A DNA stretch of 46,480 nucleotides from JAWXTK01 sp044433645 (GTDB lineage Bacteria > Bacteroidota > Bacteroidia > Bacteroidales > Rikenellaceae). The notes below the pieces were generated by a model. That model saw only the letters and a list, made by a program, of their open reading frames with translations, did no database searches and was not told where the DNA came from. This document shows, one piece after another, positions 1-8,185 of the stretch. The translations under genes and the position numbers were made by a program. Every line of letters begins with the position of its first letter. Positions within the stretch are counted from its first letter, which is position 1. Where the stretch lies: assembly GCA_044433645.1 (NCBI GenBank), contig JAWXTK010000019.1, forward strand, positions 1-46,480, given 5' to 3'.

Positions 1-13
1 ATTTTATCGCTTA

Positions 14-52
14 GGCGGAATAAATTTGAGCCTGGCTCCGATTTGTTTCGCC
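14..52. terminator. Hairpin downstream of the sulfatase operon
   Basis: Seen: the arms GGCGGAA and TTTCGCC enclose a second stem, GAGCC-T-GGCTC, giving a nearly continuous long hairpin. It lies just beyond the sulfatase stop codon. The plus-strand side runs into TTTTCTTA; the minus-strand side has only a weak T tract. Inference: a terminator or transcript-end hairpin for the minus-strand operon, or for a gene entering from the left. Confidence 0.5.
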
Positions 53-81
53 TTTTCTTATGTCCCTATAGTTTCTTGACC

Positions 82-1482
82 TCAATTCAGTTGCATTTGC
101 AGGTTGAATTCAGCTTTTGTGGCGTTTCTTAAGTTATTTTGTCTGTTAGCGTTAGGTCCTTGTCTGCTGTTTTGGCCTTGTCCTGGTCTACCCCCAGGGG
201 TTGGCGCGCTAAGCTGAGGTATATGCGCAAATTCTTGGAGCCAATTTTCTAGATCAGCTCTAAGTTTTGAGGCGATACTCTCATTTGCGTTTATAACATT
301 ATTTTGCTCAGTAATATCCTCTGCTAAGTTAAATAATTTTTCTGAATTTTCGTCCTTATTAACTATTAATTTCCAGTCTCCGTAGCGTGCTGCCATTTCG
401 TTTTTCATTTTCCAAAACACAGCTCTTGACTCTAATTTATAGTCACTTGTAAGTGCATCATAAAAACTTACACCGTCAATTTTCTCAGTGACCTTAGCTG
501 CCGACACCTCACAAATAGTTGCGAAAATATCCATACTCAACCATGTTTGAGTCTCAGTCTTAGGTTTTTTAATCACCCCGGGCATATAAACTATGCAAGG
601 CACTCTGTGACCACCCTCCAACATCTGAGATTTTCTGCCTGAGTAAGGCGCTGAATCTGCAAATCTGTGAGGACCATTATCTGAAAGTAAAATCACCATG
701 GTATTATCGGTAATTCCCTTATTTTTAATGGCTTTAGTGATATCACCTACTCTTTTATCAAGATGCTCGACCATAAGATTATATATCTGATTATTTCTTA
801 ATCCCTTGCTATTTGTCTCATCGTAAGGGTGCATTAATTCTGTGTGACCCATGGGCAAAGGCAAATACAAAAAGAAAGGTTTTTTGCCCGATGACTTAAT
901 ATAATCCACGGCATAATCACACAATAATTCTGTAGAATATCCCTTTTCGTTCTGTAATTTAGAGCCGTTCCACCAATCCATCTCGCCACGAGGTGAAGTG
1001 TGCTTATAATAATCCACACCCGAGCCTGTAAAACCTCTAAAGGTGTCAAAACCAAAGTTCAGGGGATTTTGATTATCCCACGACCCCAAGTGCCACTTAC
1101 CAAAGATAGCCGTAGCATAGCCCTGATTTTTAAGTAGTTGTGAAAGCACTTGACAGCCAGGCTCAAGACCCATGCGCTCTCCTCTTGCAACTCCCACTAC
1201 CCCATCTATACCCGAAAACTGAGGATACCTACCCGTTAAAATCGAAGCACGCGTAGGACTAGAAACCACCCCATTAGAGTGAAAATCTGTGAACTTCACA
1301 CCACGCTCGGCCAAAAAATCTATGTTAGGCGTCTTATGAACTGTATTGCCATAGCAACCAAAATCACTATATCCCATATCATCCACCAAAATAAGTACTA
1401 TATTTGGCTGCTCGTTCCCTGCGCTCACCAAAGACGATAGAGACAAAGCAAGCAAAGACGATAAAACAATTTTAGTATTCAT
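82..1482 (-). CDS. Secreted type I sulfatase (serine-type formylglycine site)
   Basis: A 466-residue sulfatase that would hydrolyse sulfate esters, probably on sulfated glycans in the periplasm. Residues 1-21 are a signal peptide. The metal-binding LVDDMG motif is at 32-37. The formylglycine signature reads SSPTR followed by ASILTG (S74, P76, R78). Because the modified residue is Ser, it would need the radical-SAM anaerobic maturase (anSME); none is in this window. The last 40 or so residues are a low-complexity Gly/Pro/Gln/Asn/Arg tail without a recognisable sorting domain. It is the last gene of the trmD-lpxB operon, 20 bp after maf, which is unusual company for a sulfatase. The substrate cannot be read from sequence. 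Confidence 0.9.
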   Translation of the reverse strand: MNTKIVLSSLLALSLSSLVSAGNEQPNIVLILVDDMGYSDFGCYGNTVHKTPNIDFLAERGVKFTDFHSNGVVSSPTRASILTGRYPQFSGIDGVVGVARGERMGLEPGCQVLSQLLKNQGYATAIFGKWHLGSWDNQNPLNFGFDTFRGFTGSGVDYYKHTSPRGEMDWWNGSKLQNEKGYSTELLCDYAVDYIKSSGKKPFFLYLPLPMGHTELMHPYDETNSKGLRNNQIYNLMVEHLDKRVGDITKAIKNKGITDNTMVILLSDNGPHRFADSAPYSGRKSQMLEGGHRVPCIVYMPGVIKKPKTETQTWLSMDIFATICEVSAAKVTEKIDGVSFYDALTSDYKLESRAVFWKMKNEMAARYGDWKLIVNKDENSEKLFNLAEDITEQNNVINANESIASKLRADLENWLQEFAHIPQLSAPTPGGRPGQGQNSRQGPNANRQNNLRNATKAEFNLQMQLN

Positions 1483-1502
1483 AATCCAAGTTTTTTAAAA
1501 GC

Positions 1503-2096
1503 TTAACCGATAAATTTCTCTAATTTCCTGTAAAGTTTCTCTGTTGGCAAACCCATAACATTATAAAACGAACCAATAATTTTTTCTATCCCCACAAGCC
1601 CTATCCATTCCTGCACCCCATAGCTACCAGCCTTGTCCATAGGGGCAAATTTATCGGCATAATATTCTATTTCCTCTGAGTTTAACTCCCTGAAACTCAC
1701 CATAGTACTGTCTGAAAAACAGTCAAATTTATCAACACTTCTAAGTGTCACACCCGAGACTACACGGTGGGTATATCCCGACAATTTTTTGAGCATATCT
1801 ACAGCCTCTTGCCTACTTTTTGGTTTGCCCAAAACCTTATCTTTGCACACAACAACAGTGTCGGCCGTGAGCAAAATATCAGTTTTTGCCAAGATTTTAT
1901 CATAGGCCATAGACTTAACAGTAGAGAGAAATTTTGCCACCATATCCGAGCAAAGTTCCTTGTGATAAGACTCATTACAGTCAAATTTCTCGGCCACAGT
2001 AAAGGGCAGCTGCATCTGAGTTAATAGCTCAGCTCGTCGGGGGGAGGCGCTGGCTAAAATCAGATTAAATTGTTTTAATTTTTCGGCTAGTATCAT
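1503..2096 (-). CDS. maf: Maf-family nucleoside triphosphate pyrophosphatase
   Basis: A 197-residue cytoplasmic pyrophosphatase of the Maf/HAM1-like fold, thought to hydrolyse non-canonical nucleotides (dTTP/UTP or modified derivatives). The N-terminus has the family signature ASASPRRAELL; DTVV and the GKP loop lie near the middle. The open frame continues 24 codons upstream, but that extension overlaps the preceding gene and has no homology-like character. The start at 2096 matches the family N-terminus and sits 7 bp after the upstream stop. Family assignment is firm; substrate class is not determined. Confidence 0.9.
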   Translation of the reverse strand: MILAEKLKQFNLILASASPRRAELLTQMQLPFTVAEKFDCNESYHKELCSDMVAKFLSTVKSMAYDKILAKTDILLTADTVVVCKDKVLGKPKSRQEAVDMLKKLSGYTHRVVSGVTLRSVDKFDCFSDSTMVSFRELNSEEIEYYADKFAPMDKAGSYGVQEWIGLVGIEKIIGSFYNVMGLPTEKLYRKLEKFIG

Positions 2097-2103
2097 ATTG
2101 GGT

Positions 2104-2727
2104 TTATTTGATTTCAAAATCAAGCAGAGGTATGCCCTCCAAATTTGCCTGCAACCTATCGCCCACACTCACTGCACCCACACCCACAGGCGTTCCGGTA
2201 AATATCAAGTCACCTATTTTAAGTGTCATAAACTCAGACACATAGGCTATAATTTCATCAACTTTAAAAATCATATCTTGCACATTTCCTCGCTGACGCA
2301 CCTCACCATTCAGACTCATCTCAAAGGTCAAATCATCGACTTTTTTTCCCAAATCCTCTAATTTCACAAACTTAGGTGAGAGGGCAGCCGAATGATCAAA
2401 GGCCTTACAAATCTCCCAAGGAAGGCCTTTAGAGACCATATCTCGCTGAATATCGCGCGCCGTAAAATCCACACCAAGCGACACCTCATCATAACAGCGA
2501 TGCGCAAATTTTTGCTCTATGGACTTAGTCACTCTATTAATTTTAACCACAAGTTCGGTCTCATAATGCAAATCCTTGCTGAAATTTGGTATATAAAACG
2601 GCTCATTATTTCTAAGCAGAGCTGTGTCGGGCTTACAAAAGAAAATAGGATTTTCGGGTCTATTTCTGTTGTTATCCAACTCGTTTATATGTTCTAAATA
2701 GTTTTTACCTATGCAAATAATTTTCAT
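2104..2727 (-). CDS. Fumarylacetoacetate hydrolase (FAH) family protein
   Basis: A 207-residue single-domain FAH-fold protein. Visible family marks are the early GKNY, the CKPDTALL segment, the metal-site region ETELVVKI, LGVDFTARDIQRD, and the C-terminal FTGTPVGVG. Proteins of this size act as acylpyruvases, oxaloacetate decarboxylases or fumarylpyruvate hydrolases on small 2-oxo acids in the cytoplasm. The sequence does not say which. It is co-transcribed with lpxB (5 bp upstream) and maf (7 bp downstream), a housekeeping context that fits metabolite repair better than aromatic catabolism; that last point is inference. Confidence 0.85.
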   Translation of the reverse strand: MKIICIGKNYLEHINELDNNRNRPENPIFFCKPDTALLRNNEPFYIPNFSKDLHYETELVVKINRVTKSIEQKFAHRCYDEVSLGVDFTARDIQRDMVSKGLPWEICKAFDHSAALSPKFVKLEDLGKKVDDLTFEMSLNGEVRQRGNVQDMIFKVDEIIAYVSEFMTLKIGDLIFTGTPVGVGAVSVGDRLQANLEGIPLLDFEIK

Positions 2728-2732
2728 CTTTT

Positions 2733-3863
2733 TTAGCTCTTTAAAATTTCAACCATAGCCTCAGCAAAACGCTCCGAAGCTCCTCTTTCACCCATTTGCT
2801 CTCTCAACAATTCAAAATCCTGCATCATTTTATCGTGTTTCTCGCCCCCTGGCAATATCGCCCTTAACTCATCCTTAGCGTTTTCCAGAGTCATATCCCA
2901 CTGAATTAACTCCCTAACAACAGGCGCATCCATGATAATATTCACCAGCGAAATATATTTAATCTTCAACACCAACTTAGCAATATTAGCCGTCAGCGCG
3001 CTAGTTCTATAACACACCAGCTCGGGCGTGCCTATAATAGCAGTCTCCAAAGTAGCTGTGCCCGAAGTTACCACGGCTGCATCAGAGTATTTAACGAGTG
3101 CCTGAGTGTCGTTGCAAATAAACTTCACTCTGCTACCCTCTAAATATTTGTCATATAGCTGTTTATCCAACCAACTAACCCCAGCAACCACAAACTCATA
3201 ACCCTCAAACTCTCTAGATAACTCAACCATAAACGGCAAATTATAATTTATCTCCGAGCCTCTACTACCCGACAAAAGCGCCACCAAGGGTTTATCCTCG
3301 CTCAAATTCCACTTAGCTCTAAAATCCTTACAAGAAGGCAAAACTTCTAACTTTTCGCTCACGGCATCCACCAAAGGATTGCCTTTATATATTGCATCTA
3401 TGCCTCTCTGGGCAAAATATTCTCTCTCAAAAGGGAAGATAATAAATAGTTTATCTACATACTTGCGAATGAGTTTCACCCTACTTTCCTTCCATGCCCA
3501 CACCTTGGGCGATATGTAATAAAAAGTCTTAATCCCCTTTAAGTGAGCAAATTTGGCCATTCTAAAATTAAACCCTGGATAGTCAATTAATATCAGCACA
3601 TCAGGCTTAAAATCCAGCACGTCTTTTTTACACTCCTTAATCTGAGCAAAAATAGTTCTCAGATTCATGATTATCTCACTTATGCCAAAAAACGAAGCCT
3701 CTTTATAATGTTTAGCAAGCGAACTCTCGCCCCCAACACTTGCCATAGCATCGCCACCCCAAAACCTAAATTCTGCCTGAGAATCGTGTTTTAGTATGCC
3801 CTTTAACAAATTTGCACCATGCAAATCGCCTGAGGCCTCGCCTGCTATTAAGTAGTACTTCAT
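2733..3863 (-). CDS. lpxB: Lipid-A-disaccharide synthase
   Basis: A 376-residue glycosyltransferase of family 19 that condenses UDP-2,3-diacylglucosamine with lipid X to form the lipid A disaccharide at the inner membrane. The N-terminus carries the hallmark GEASGDLHGANLL, and the donor-binding region has SGTATLETA. The open frame extends 23 codons upstream into trmD with a basic, non-family sequence. The ATG at 3863 begins exactly at the conserved MKYYLIAGEASGD and lies 2 bp past the trmD stop. It shows the organism makes lipid A. Confidence 0.95.
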   Translation of the reverse strand: MKYYLIAGEASGDLHGANLLKGILKHDSQAEFRFWGGDAMASVGGESSLAKHYKEASFFGISEIIMNLRTIFAQIKECKKDVLDFKPDVLILIDYPGFNFRMAKFAHLKGIKTFYYISPKVWAWKESRVKLIRKYVDKLFIIFPFEREYFAQRGIDAIYKGNPLVDAVSEKLEVLPSCKDFRAKWNLSEDKPLVALLSGSRGSEINYNLPFMVELSREFEGYEFVVAGVSWLDKQLYDKYLEGSRVKFICNDTQALVKYSDAAVVTSGTATLETAIIGTPELVCYRTSALTANIAKLVLKIKYISLVNIIMDAPVVRELIQWDMTLENAKDELRAILPGGEKHDKMMQDFELLREQMGERGASERFAEAMVEILKS

Positions 3864-3865
3864 TT

Positions 3866-4546
3866 TTATTTTTTCTCTAACAAATCTGGTCTTAATCTTT
3901 CTGTTCGCTCTATGGCCTGTTCCTCTTGCCACTGAGAAATCTTAGCAAAGTTGCCCGAGAGCAACACATCAGGCACTCGCCAACCATTAAATTCTGCTGG
4001 GCGAGTATAAACTGGTGGAGCTAATAAATTATCCTGAAAACTATCAGTCAAAGCAGAAGCCTCATCACCAATAGCCCCAGGTATCACCCTAATCACGCTA
4101 TCACAAATTATAGCCGCAGCCAATTCGCCCCCCGTTAACACATAATCTCCAATAGATATTTCGCGTGTGATTAAGTGCTCGCGAAGTCTATAATCTATGC
4201 CTTTGTAATGCCCACAAAGGATAATAATATTACCCAAAGTAGACAAACGATTAGCCTCGCCCTGGTTATAAGTCAACCCATCGGGCGAAGTGTAAATCAC
4301 CTCGTCATAATCGCGCTCAGCCTTTAATTTTTGTATGCAATTAAACACTGGCTCTATCTTCATCACCATACCAGCCTCGCCCCCAAACGGATAATCGTCA
4401 ACCTTACGGTGTTTGTCCTCAGAGTAATCACGCAGGTTATGCACAACTATTTCCACCAAGCCATTTTGCTGAGCACGCTTTAATATCGACTCATTCAGAG
4501 GGCTTTGCAGAAGTTCGGGCACGACTGTTAGTATATCTATTCTCAT
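3866..4546 (-). CDS. trmD: tRNA (guanine-N1)-methyltransferase
   Basis: A 226-residue SPOUT methyltransferase that makes m1G37 in tRNAs and prevents +1 frameshifting. Clear TrmD motifs are the N-terminal RIDILTVVPEL, YPFGGEAGMVMK, the trefoil-knot loop LCGHYKGIDYR and GDYVLTGGELAA. Length is normal. It is not next to rpsP, rimM or rplS as in many bacteria; instead it is followed at 2 bp by lpxB and preceded at 7 bp by a metallo-beta-lactamase-fold hydrolase. Confidence 0.96.
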   Translation of the reverse strand: MRIDILTVVPELLQSPLNESILKRAQQNGLVEIVVHNLRDYSEDKHRKVDDYPFGGEAGMVMKIEPVFNCIQKLKAERDYDEVIYTSPDGLTYNQGEANRLSTLGNIIILCGHYKGIDYRLREHLITREISIGDYVLTGGELAAAIICDSVIRVIPGAIGDEASALTDSFQDNLLAPPVYTRPAEFNGWRVPDVLLSGNFAKISQWQEEQAIERTERLRPDLLEKK

Positions 4547-4553
4547 TTTCTTT

Positions 4554-5222
4554 TTATTTATAATTTACCTCCTCGCGCAACACTTCCACCACAAAAGGGT
4601 TGTTAAGCGTCTCATGACCTAAGCTGCTAGCTGGCCCGTGACCTGGATAAAACTTAACCTCATCACCTAGAGGAATAATTTTATTTATTATGCTATCCAT
4701 AATAGCGTAATAATCTCCACCTGGCAAATCTGTGCGACCTATGCTCTCTTTAAACAAAGTATCGCCTGTAATCAAAATATTCTGCTGCTCAACAAAAATA
4801 CACACTCCCCCAGGCGTGTGACCAGGTGTGTGAATAATTTTAAGCACCGTTTCGCCAAAGCTAACTTCGGTTTTATCTTTTAAATCTATCTCAACGCTAG
4901 GTATTTGCTTAACATCAAAGCCATACATAGCACCGTGCTCCTTGCTAGAATTTAAGATAGACATATCATCAGAGTGCATAGCAAAAGGCACATTAAATTC
5001 TTGCTTAACAAAGCTCACACCCAGAATATGGTCAACGTGGCCATGAGTGTTAAGTGCCATAACGGGTTTAAGTTCATTGTCACGAATATAATTAATCAGA
5101 GCATTATCTTCTTTGGCACTATAATTCCCAGCATCCACCACGATACATTCTTTAGTATCATCCATTAACACATAAGTGTTCTCCCCAAAGGGATTAAAAG
5201 AAAAAACAGCAATTTTCAGCAT
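4554..5222 (-). CDS. Metallo-beta-lactamase-fold hydrolase, glyoxalase II-like
   Basis: A 222-residue cytoplasmic MBL-fold hydrolase. The dinuclear metal site is visible as THGHVDH, HTPGHTPGG, GDTLF and PGHGP. The compact size and N-terminus resemble the YcbL/GloB2-type thioesterases found across Bacteroidota, which act on S-acyl glutathione-like or other small thioesters; the exact substrate is unknown. It is the first gene of the operon running through trmD to the sulfatase. A TATATTTG promoter box lies about 23 bp upstream of its ATG. Confidence 0.88.
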   Translation of the reverse strand: MLKIAVFSFNPFGENTYVLMDDTKECIVVDAGNYSAKEDNALINYIRDNELKPVMALNTHGHVDHILGVSFVKQEFNVPFAMHSDDMSILNSSKEHGAMYGFDVKQIPSVEIDLKDKTEVSFGETVLKIIHTPGHTPGGVCIFVEQQNILITGDTLFKESIGRTDLPGGDYYAIMDSIINKIIPLGDEVKFYPGHGPASSLGHETLNNPFVVEVLREEVNYK

Positions 5223-5244
5223 AAAATTTTAAATTTGGTTACTA

Positions 5245-5252
5245 CAAATATA
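5245..5252 (-). promoter_or_regulatory. Promoter -7 box for the MBL-trmD-lpxB operon
   Basis: The minus strand reads TATATTTG, matching the Bacteroidota -7 consensus TAnnTTTG. The -33 position (5272-5275) reads GTTT, a poor match, and lies inside the terminator hairpin of the upstream leu operon. The T tract of that terminator runs straight into the box. Confidence 0.6.
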
Positions 5253-5258
5253 CAAAAA

Positions 5259-5292
5259 AAGGTTGGTACTTAAACAATAAAGTACCGACCTT
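5259..5292 (-). terminator. Rho-independent terminator after the leu operon (bidirectional shape)
   Basis: Arms AAGGTTGGTACTT and AAGTACCGACCTT pair over 13 bp with one G-T pair and an 8-base loop. A seven-base A run on the left gives the T tract for minus-strand transcripts; a T run lies on the right. Confidence 0.8.
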
Positions 5293-5458
5293 TTTTTCCT
5301 TTTTTTCAAAAAATATTCTCCTAACAACTCGCCGAGTGAGAAACTGGGCGAAAATCGTCGTTTTGTTTGGGGCTTTAATATTTTGCCTTTATTCTGACAC
5401 AAAAAGTGCGCAAACTTCACTTACGCATCCTTAGGTATTTGGCAACCCAACACAAAAC

Positions 5459-5497
5459 AAGTTCAGATGCCTACGCAACGCATAGACATCTGAACTT
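5459..5497. terminator. Strong hairpin 95 bp past leuB
   Basis: AAGTTCAGATG and CATCTGAACTT form a perfect 11-bp stem, with a further near-match CTACGC/GCATAG inside the loop. On the minus strand it is followed by TTGTTTTGTG, a weak T tract. It may be a first terminator or an RNA-stabilising 3' hairpin for the leu mRNA. Confidence 0.5.
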
Positions 5498-5591
5498 ATC
5501 CCGTTTGTGCTCTATAATCACCAAATTTCCAGGACAACAGAATAAACAAGCAAATGCTAGTTAATATGTATTTTTTTCTTATTTTTCTCGC

Positions 5592-6653
5592 TTAGATTTG
5601 TTCTGCAACAAATTTACCTACGGCTTTAGTTCCGTAAGCTTTTTCGCCTGCTTTTGACAAATCTTCAGTTACGATTCCTTGTTCGATAGCCTTGTTTACA
5701 GCATCTCTAATTGCTTTACCTTCAGCTGTTAAGCCTACGTGCTCTAGTAACATTGCTGCCGACAAGATTGTAGCCATTGGGTTAGCTATATCTTTGCCTG
5801 CACCTTGAGGATAAGAGCCGTGGATAGGCTCAAACAAAGCTACTTTAGAGCCAACACTTGCCGATGGTAACATACCAAGTGAGCCACTAATTACACTAGC
5901 CTCGTCTGTTAAAATATCACCAAACAAGTTCTCAGTTACGATAACGTCAAAGTAAGTTGGGCGTTGGATAATTTGCATCGCAGCGTTGTCGATGAACATA
6001 AATTCCATTTTAACATCTGGGTACGAGCTTTCCATTTCTTTAGCGATTTGTCTCCATAGGCGAGAAGTTGCAATCACGTTAGCTTTATCAACTACTGTTA
6101 GTTGTTTTCTTCTAGATTGAGCCAATTTAAATGCTAAATGAAGTATGCGTTCTACTTCTTCACGAGTGTAAACACAAGTGTCATAAGCAGTGTTTCCGTC
6201 CTCAGAACGACCTTGTGGACGACCAAAATACATACCACCAGTTAATTCACGAACACACATAAAGTCTGCACCTTTAACTATCTCAGTTTTAAGTGGAGAA
6301 CGGTCTGCAAGTGAATCAAACACAGCAAGTGGACGCAAGTTAGCGAACAAACCAAGTTGTTTACGCATTCTTAAAAGTCCTTGCTCTGGGCGAACTTTAG
6401 CCGAAGGGTCATTATCATATTTAGGGTCACCGATAGCACCAAAAAGCACTACGTCAGAATTTTCGCAAATAGCGTGAGTATCAGCTGGATAAGGGTCACC
6501 ACAAGCATCAATCGCACAAGCACCAACAAGCGCTTTTTCGTAAGTGAAAGTGTGTCCAAATTTAACGGCTACTGCATCTAGCACGCCTACAGCCTCAGAA
6601 ACTATCTCGGGGCCTATGCCATCACCTGGCAAAAGAGCAATTTTTAATTCCAT
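5592..6653 (-). CDS. leuB: 3-isopropylmalate dehydrogenase
   Basis: A 353-residue NAD-dependent beta-decarboxylating dehydrogenase that converts 3-isopropylmalate to 2-oxoisocaproate (and probably 3-methylmalate to 2-oxobutanoate). Visible are ALLPGDGIGPEI at the start, the substrate-binding RPEQGLLRMRKQL loop, the YFGRPQGR segment, DKANVIATSRLW, and the metal/NAD region NLFGDILTDEASVISGSLGMLPSAS followed by EPIHGS. Normal length. It is the last gene of the leu operon, 4 bp after the second LeuA-like synthase. Confidence 0.97.
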   Translation of the reverse strand: MELKIALLPGDGIGPEIVSEAVGVLDAVAVKFGHTFTYEKALVGACAIDACGDPYPADTHAICENSDVVLFGAIGDPKYDNDPSAKVRPEQGLLRMRKQLGLFANLRPLAVFDSLADRSPLKTEIVKGADFMCVRELTGGMYFGRPQGRSEDGNTAYDTCVYTREEVERILHLAFKLAQSRRKQLTVVDKANVIATSRLWRQIAKEMESSYPDVKMEFMFIDNAAMQIIQRPTYFDVIVTENLFGDILTDEASVISGSLGMLPSASVGSKVALFEPIHGSYPQGAGKDIANPMATILSAAMLLEHVGLTAEGKAIRDAVNKAIEQGIVTEDLSKAGEKAYGTKAVGKFVAEQI

Positions 6654-6657
6654 ATTC

Positions 6658-8172
6658 TTAGTTTTCTATAATGTTTAACATTTTTATTGTTGCCTTAATC
6701 GCAGCCTCACTCTGGTCGGCATCAAGTCCACGAGTTTTAAAGCTCTCGCCCTGTTTCTCCCATGTGATTATCGTTTGCACAAAAGCATCTGTTCTACCTC
6801 CAGGAGGTATGGTCACAGAGTAGTTTTTAAGCATAGGTAAGTCTCTGCATAGCTGCTCTTTATATATTTTGCGAAGTGCTTTCACAAAGGCATCATATTG
6901 TCCGTCACCCGACGCTGTTTGCTCGTATTGCTTACCATTGATAAGTATTTTTAGCGTAGCAACAGGTTTAAGCCCCTTGGTTAGCGACAAGCTATAATTT
7001 AGGATATTAACCTTATCTTCGGCAACATTCTGACGCAAAACGTCAGCTATAATATAAGGTAAATCCTCCATAGTAACCAGCTCTTTTTTATCGCCAAGTT
7101 CTATGATACGATTTGTAACTTTCAGCATAGATTCATTGTCTAGCTCTATGCCCAAAGCCTCTAAATTTTTAGCAATATTAGCTTTGCCTGAGGTTTTACC
7201 CAAGGCATATTCTCTAACACGGCCAAATCTTTCGGGCAACAAATCGTTGAAATAAAGATTGTTTTTATTGTCGCCATCTGCGTGAATACCAGCACATTGC
7301 GTAAATACATTCTCACCAATAATTGGTTTATTAGAGGGGATGTGCACGCCTGTGTAAGTCTCAACCAAACGGCTGATTTTATTTATATTACCTTCGTTGA
7401 TATTGGTATCAATTTTAAGGTGGTCATGAAGCACTGCGACAACACTCGACAGAGGTGCATTACCTGCTCTCTCGCCCAGCCCGTTGATAGTTGTGTGTAA
7501 TCCATGAGCTCCAGCTCTCACAGCTGCCAAAGCATTAGCCACGGCCAAATCATAGTCATTGTGAGGGTGGAAATCAAAGTGAAGATTAGGATAACGCTCC
7601 ACAATCTCACGAGTAAACACCTCAGTATTATAAGGGTCCAACACACCCAAAGTATCAGGCAACATAAATCTTTTGATAGCCTCGCCCTGCAAAGCATCTA
7701 TCATATTAATCACATAGTCCTTAGAATCTAACATCCCATTAGACCAGTCCTCAAGATAGATATTTACCGTAAATCCCATGCTCTTGGCCAGTGCTATATC
7801 GCGTTTTACATCGCTGATATGCTCCTGGGGCGTTTTTTTGAGTTGGTATTTACAGTGTTTAAGCGAGCCTTTTGTTAACAGGTTAATCACCTTGCCACCA
7901 GCCTCATGTATCCAATTAAGCGATACACCAGCATCAACAAAGCCAAGAACCTCAATTTTTTCGAGATAACCATTAGCCTCAGCCCATTGAGTAATACGCC
8001 TAACAGCCTCTTGCTCACCTTTAGAAACCCTAGCCGAAGCAATTTCTAGACGGTCAATATTAAGTTCTGATAAAAGCTGTTGTGCAATACTCATTTTCTC
8101 GTGTGCCGAAATTGACACACCAGATGTTTGCTCCCCGTCGCGCAGGGTGGTATCCATTATCTCTATAGTCAT
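6658..8172 (-). CDS. Second LeuA-like acyltransferase, probable citramalate synthase
   Basis: A 504-residue protein of the 2-isopropylmalate/citramalate/homocitrate synthase family. The catalytic TIM barrel starts with MDTTLRDGEQT and has the metal motif HPHNDYDLA followed by GLGERAGN; the C-terminal third is a LeuA allosteric domain (from about TLKILINGKQYEQ). It differs from the LeuA in the same operon, where the equivalent motif is THCHNDLGMA. Known pattern: Bacteroidota leu operons often carry this second paralogue. Inference: it makes citramalate from pyruvate and acetyl-CoA, feeding isoleucine synthesis through the shared LeuCD and LeuB. An alternative is a second isopropylmalate synthase with different feedback control. 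Confidence 0.85.
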   Translation of the reverse strand: MTIEIMDTTLRDGEQTSGVSISAHEKMSIAQQLLSELNIDRLEIASARVSKGEQEAVRRITQWAEANGYLEKIEVLGFVDAGVSLNWIHEAGGKVINLLTKGSLKHCKYQLKKTPQEHISDVKRDIALAKSMGFTVNIYLEDWSNGMLDSKDYVINMIDALQGEAIKRFMLPDTLGVLDPYNTEVFTREIVERYPNLHFDFHPHNDYDLAVANALAAVRAGAHGLHTTINGLGERAGNAPLSSVVAVLHDHLKIDTNINEGNINKISRLVETYTGVHIPSNKPIIGENVFTQCAGIHADGDNKNNLYFNDLLPERFGRVREYALGKTSGKANIAKNLEALGIELDNESMLKVTNRIIELGDKKELVTMEDLPYIIADVLRQNVAEDKVNILNYSLSLTKGLKPVATLKILINGKQYEQTASGDGQYDAFVKALRKIYKEQLCRDLPMLKNYSVTIPPGGRTDAFVQTIITWEKQGESFKTRGLDADQSEAAIKATIKMLNIIEN

Positions 8173-8185
8173 GCTATTTTTTTCT

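Larger units (their letters stand above)
5223..5591. other. Gene-poor stretch between the leu operon and the MBL-trmD operon
   Basis: This 369-bp gap holds a promoter box at 5245-5252, a terminator at 5259-5292 and a second hairpin at 5459-5497. An open frame of 63 codons (5229-5420, minus) crosses both the promoter and the terminator and is Lys/Arg-rich, so I do not call it a gene. Its middle part (residues reading QTKRRFSPSFSLGELLGEY) resembles short predicted proteins I associate with Bacteroidales genomes, which may reflect a dispersed intergenic element; this is from memory and unverified. Confidence 0.5.

Noticed and set aside
5229..5420. 63-codon minus-strand frame as a gene
   Set aside because: It spans a -7 box and a strong terminator, is very Lys/Arg-rich and has no start signal; the DNA itself may still be a repeat.
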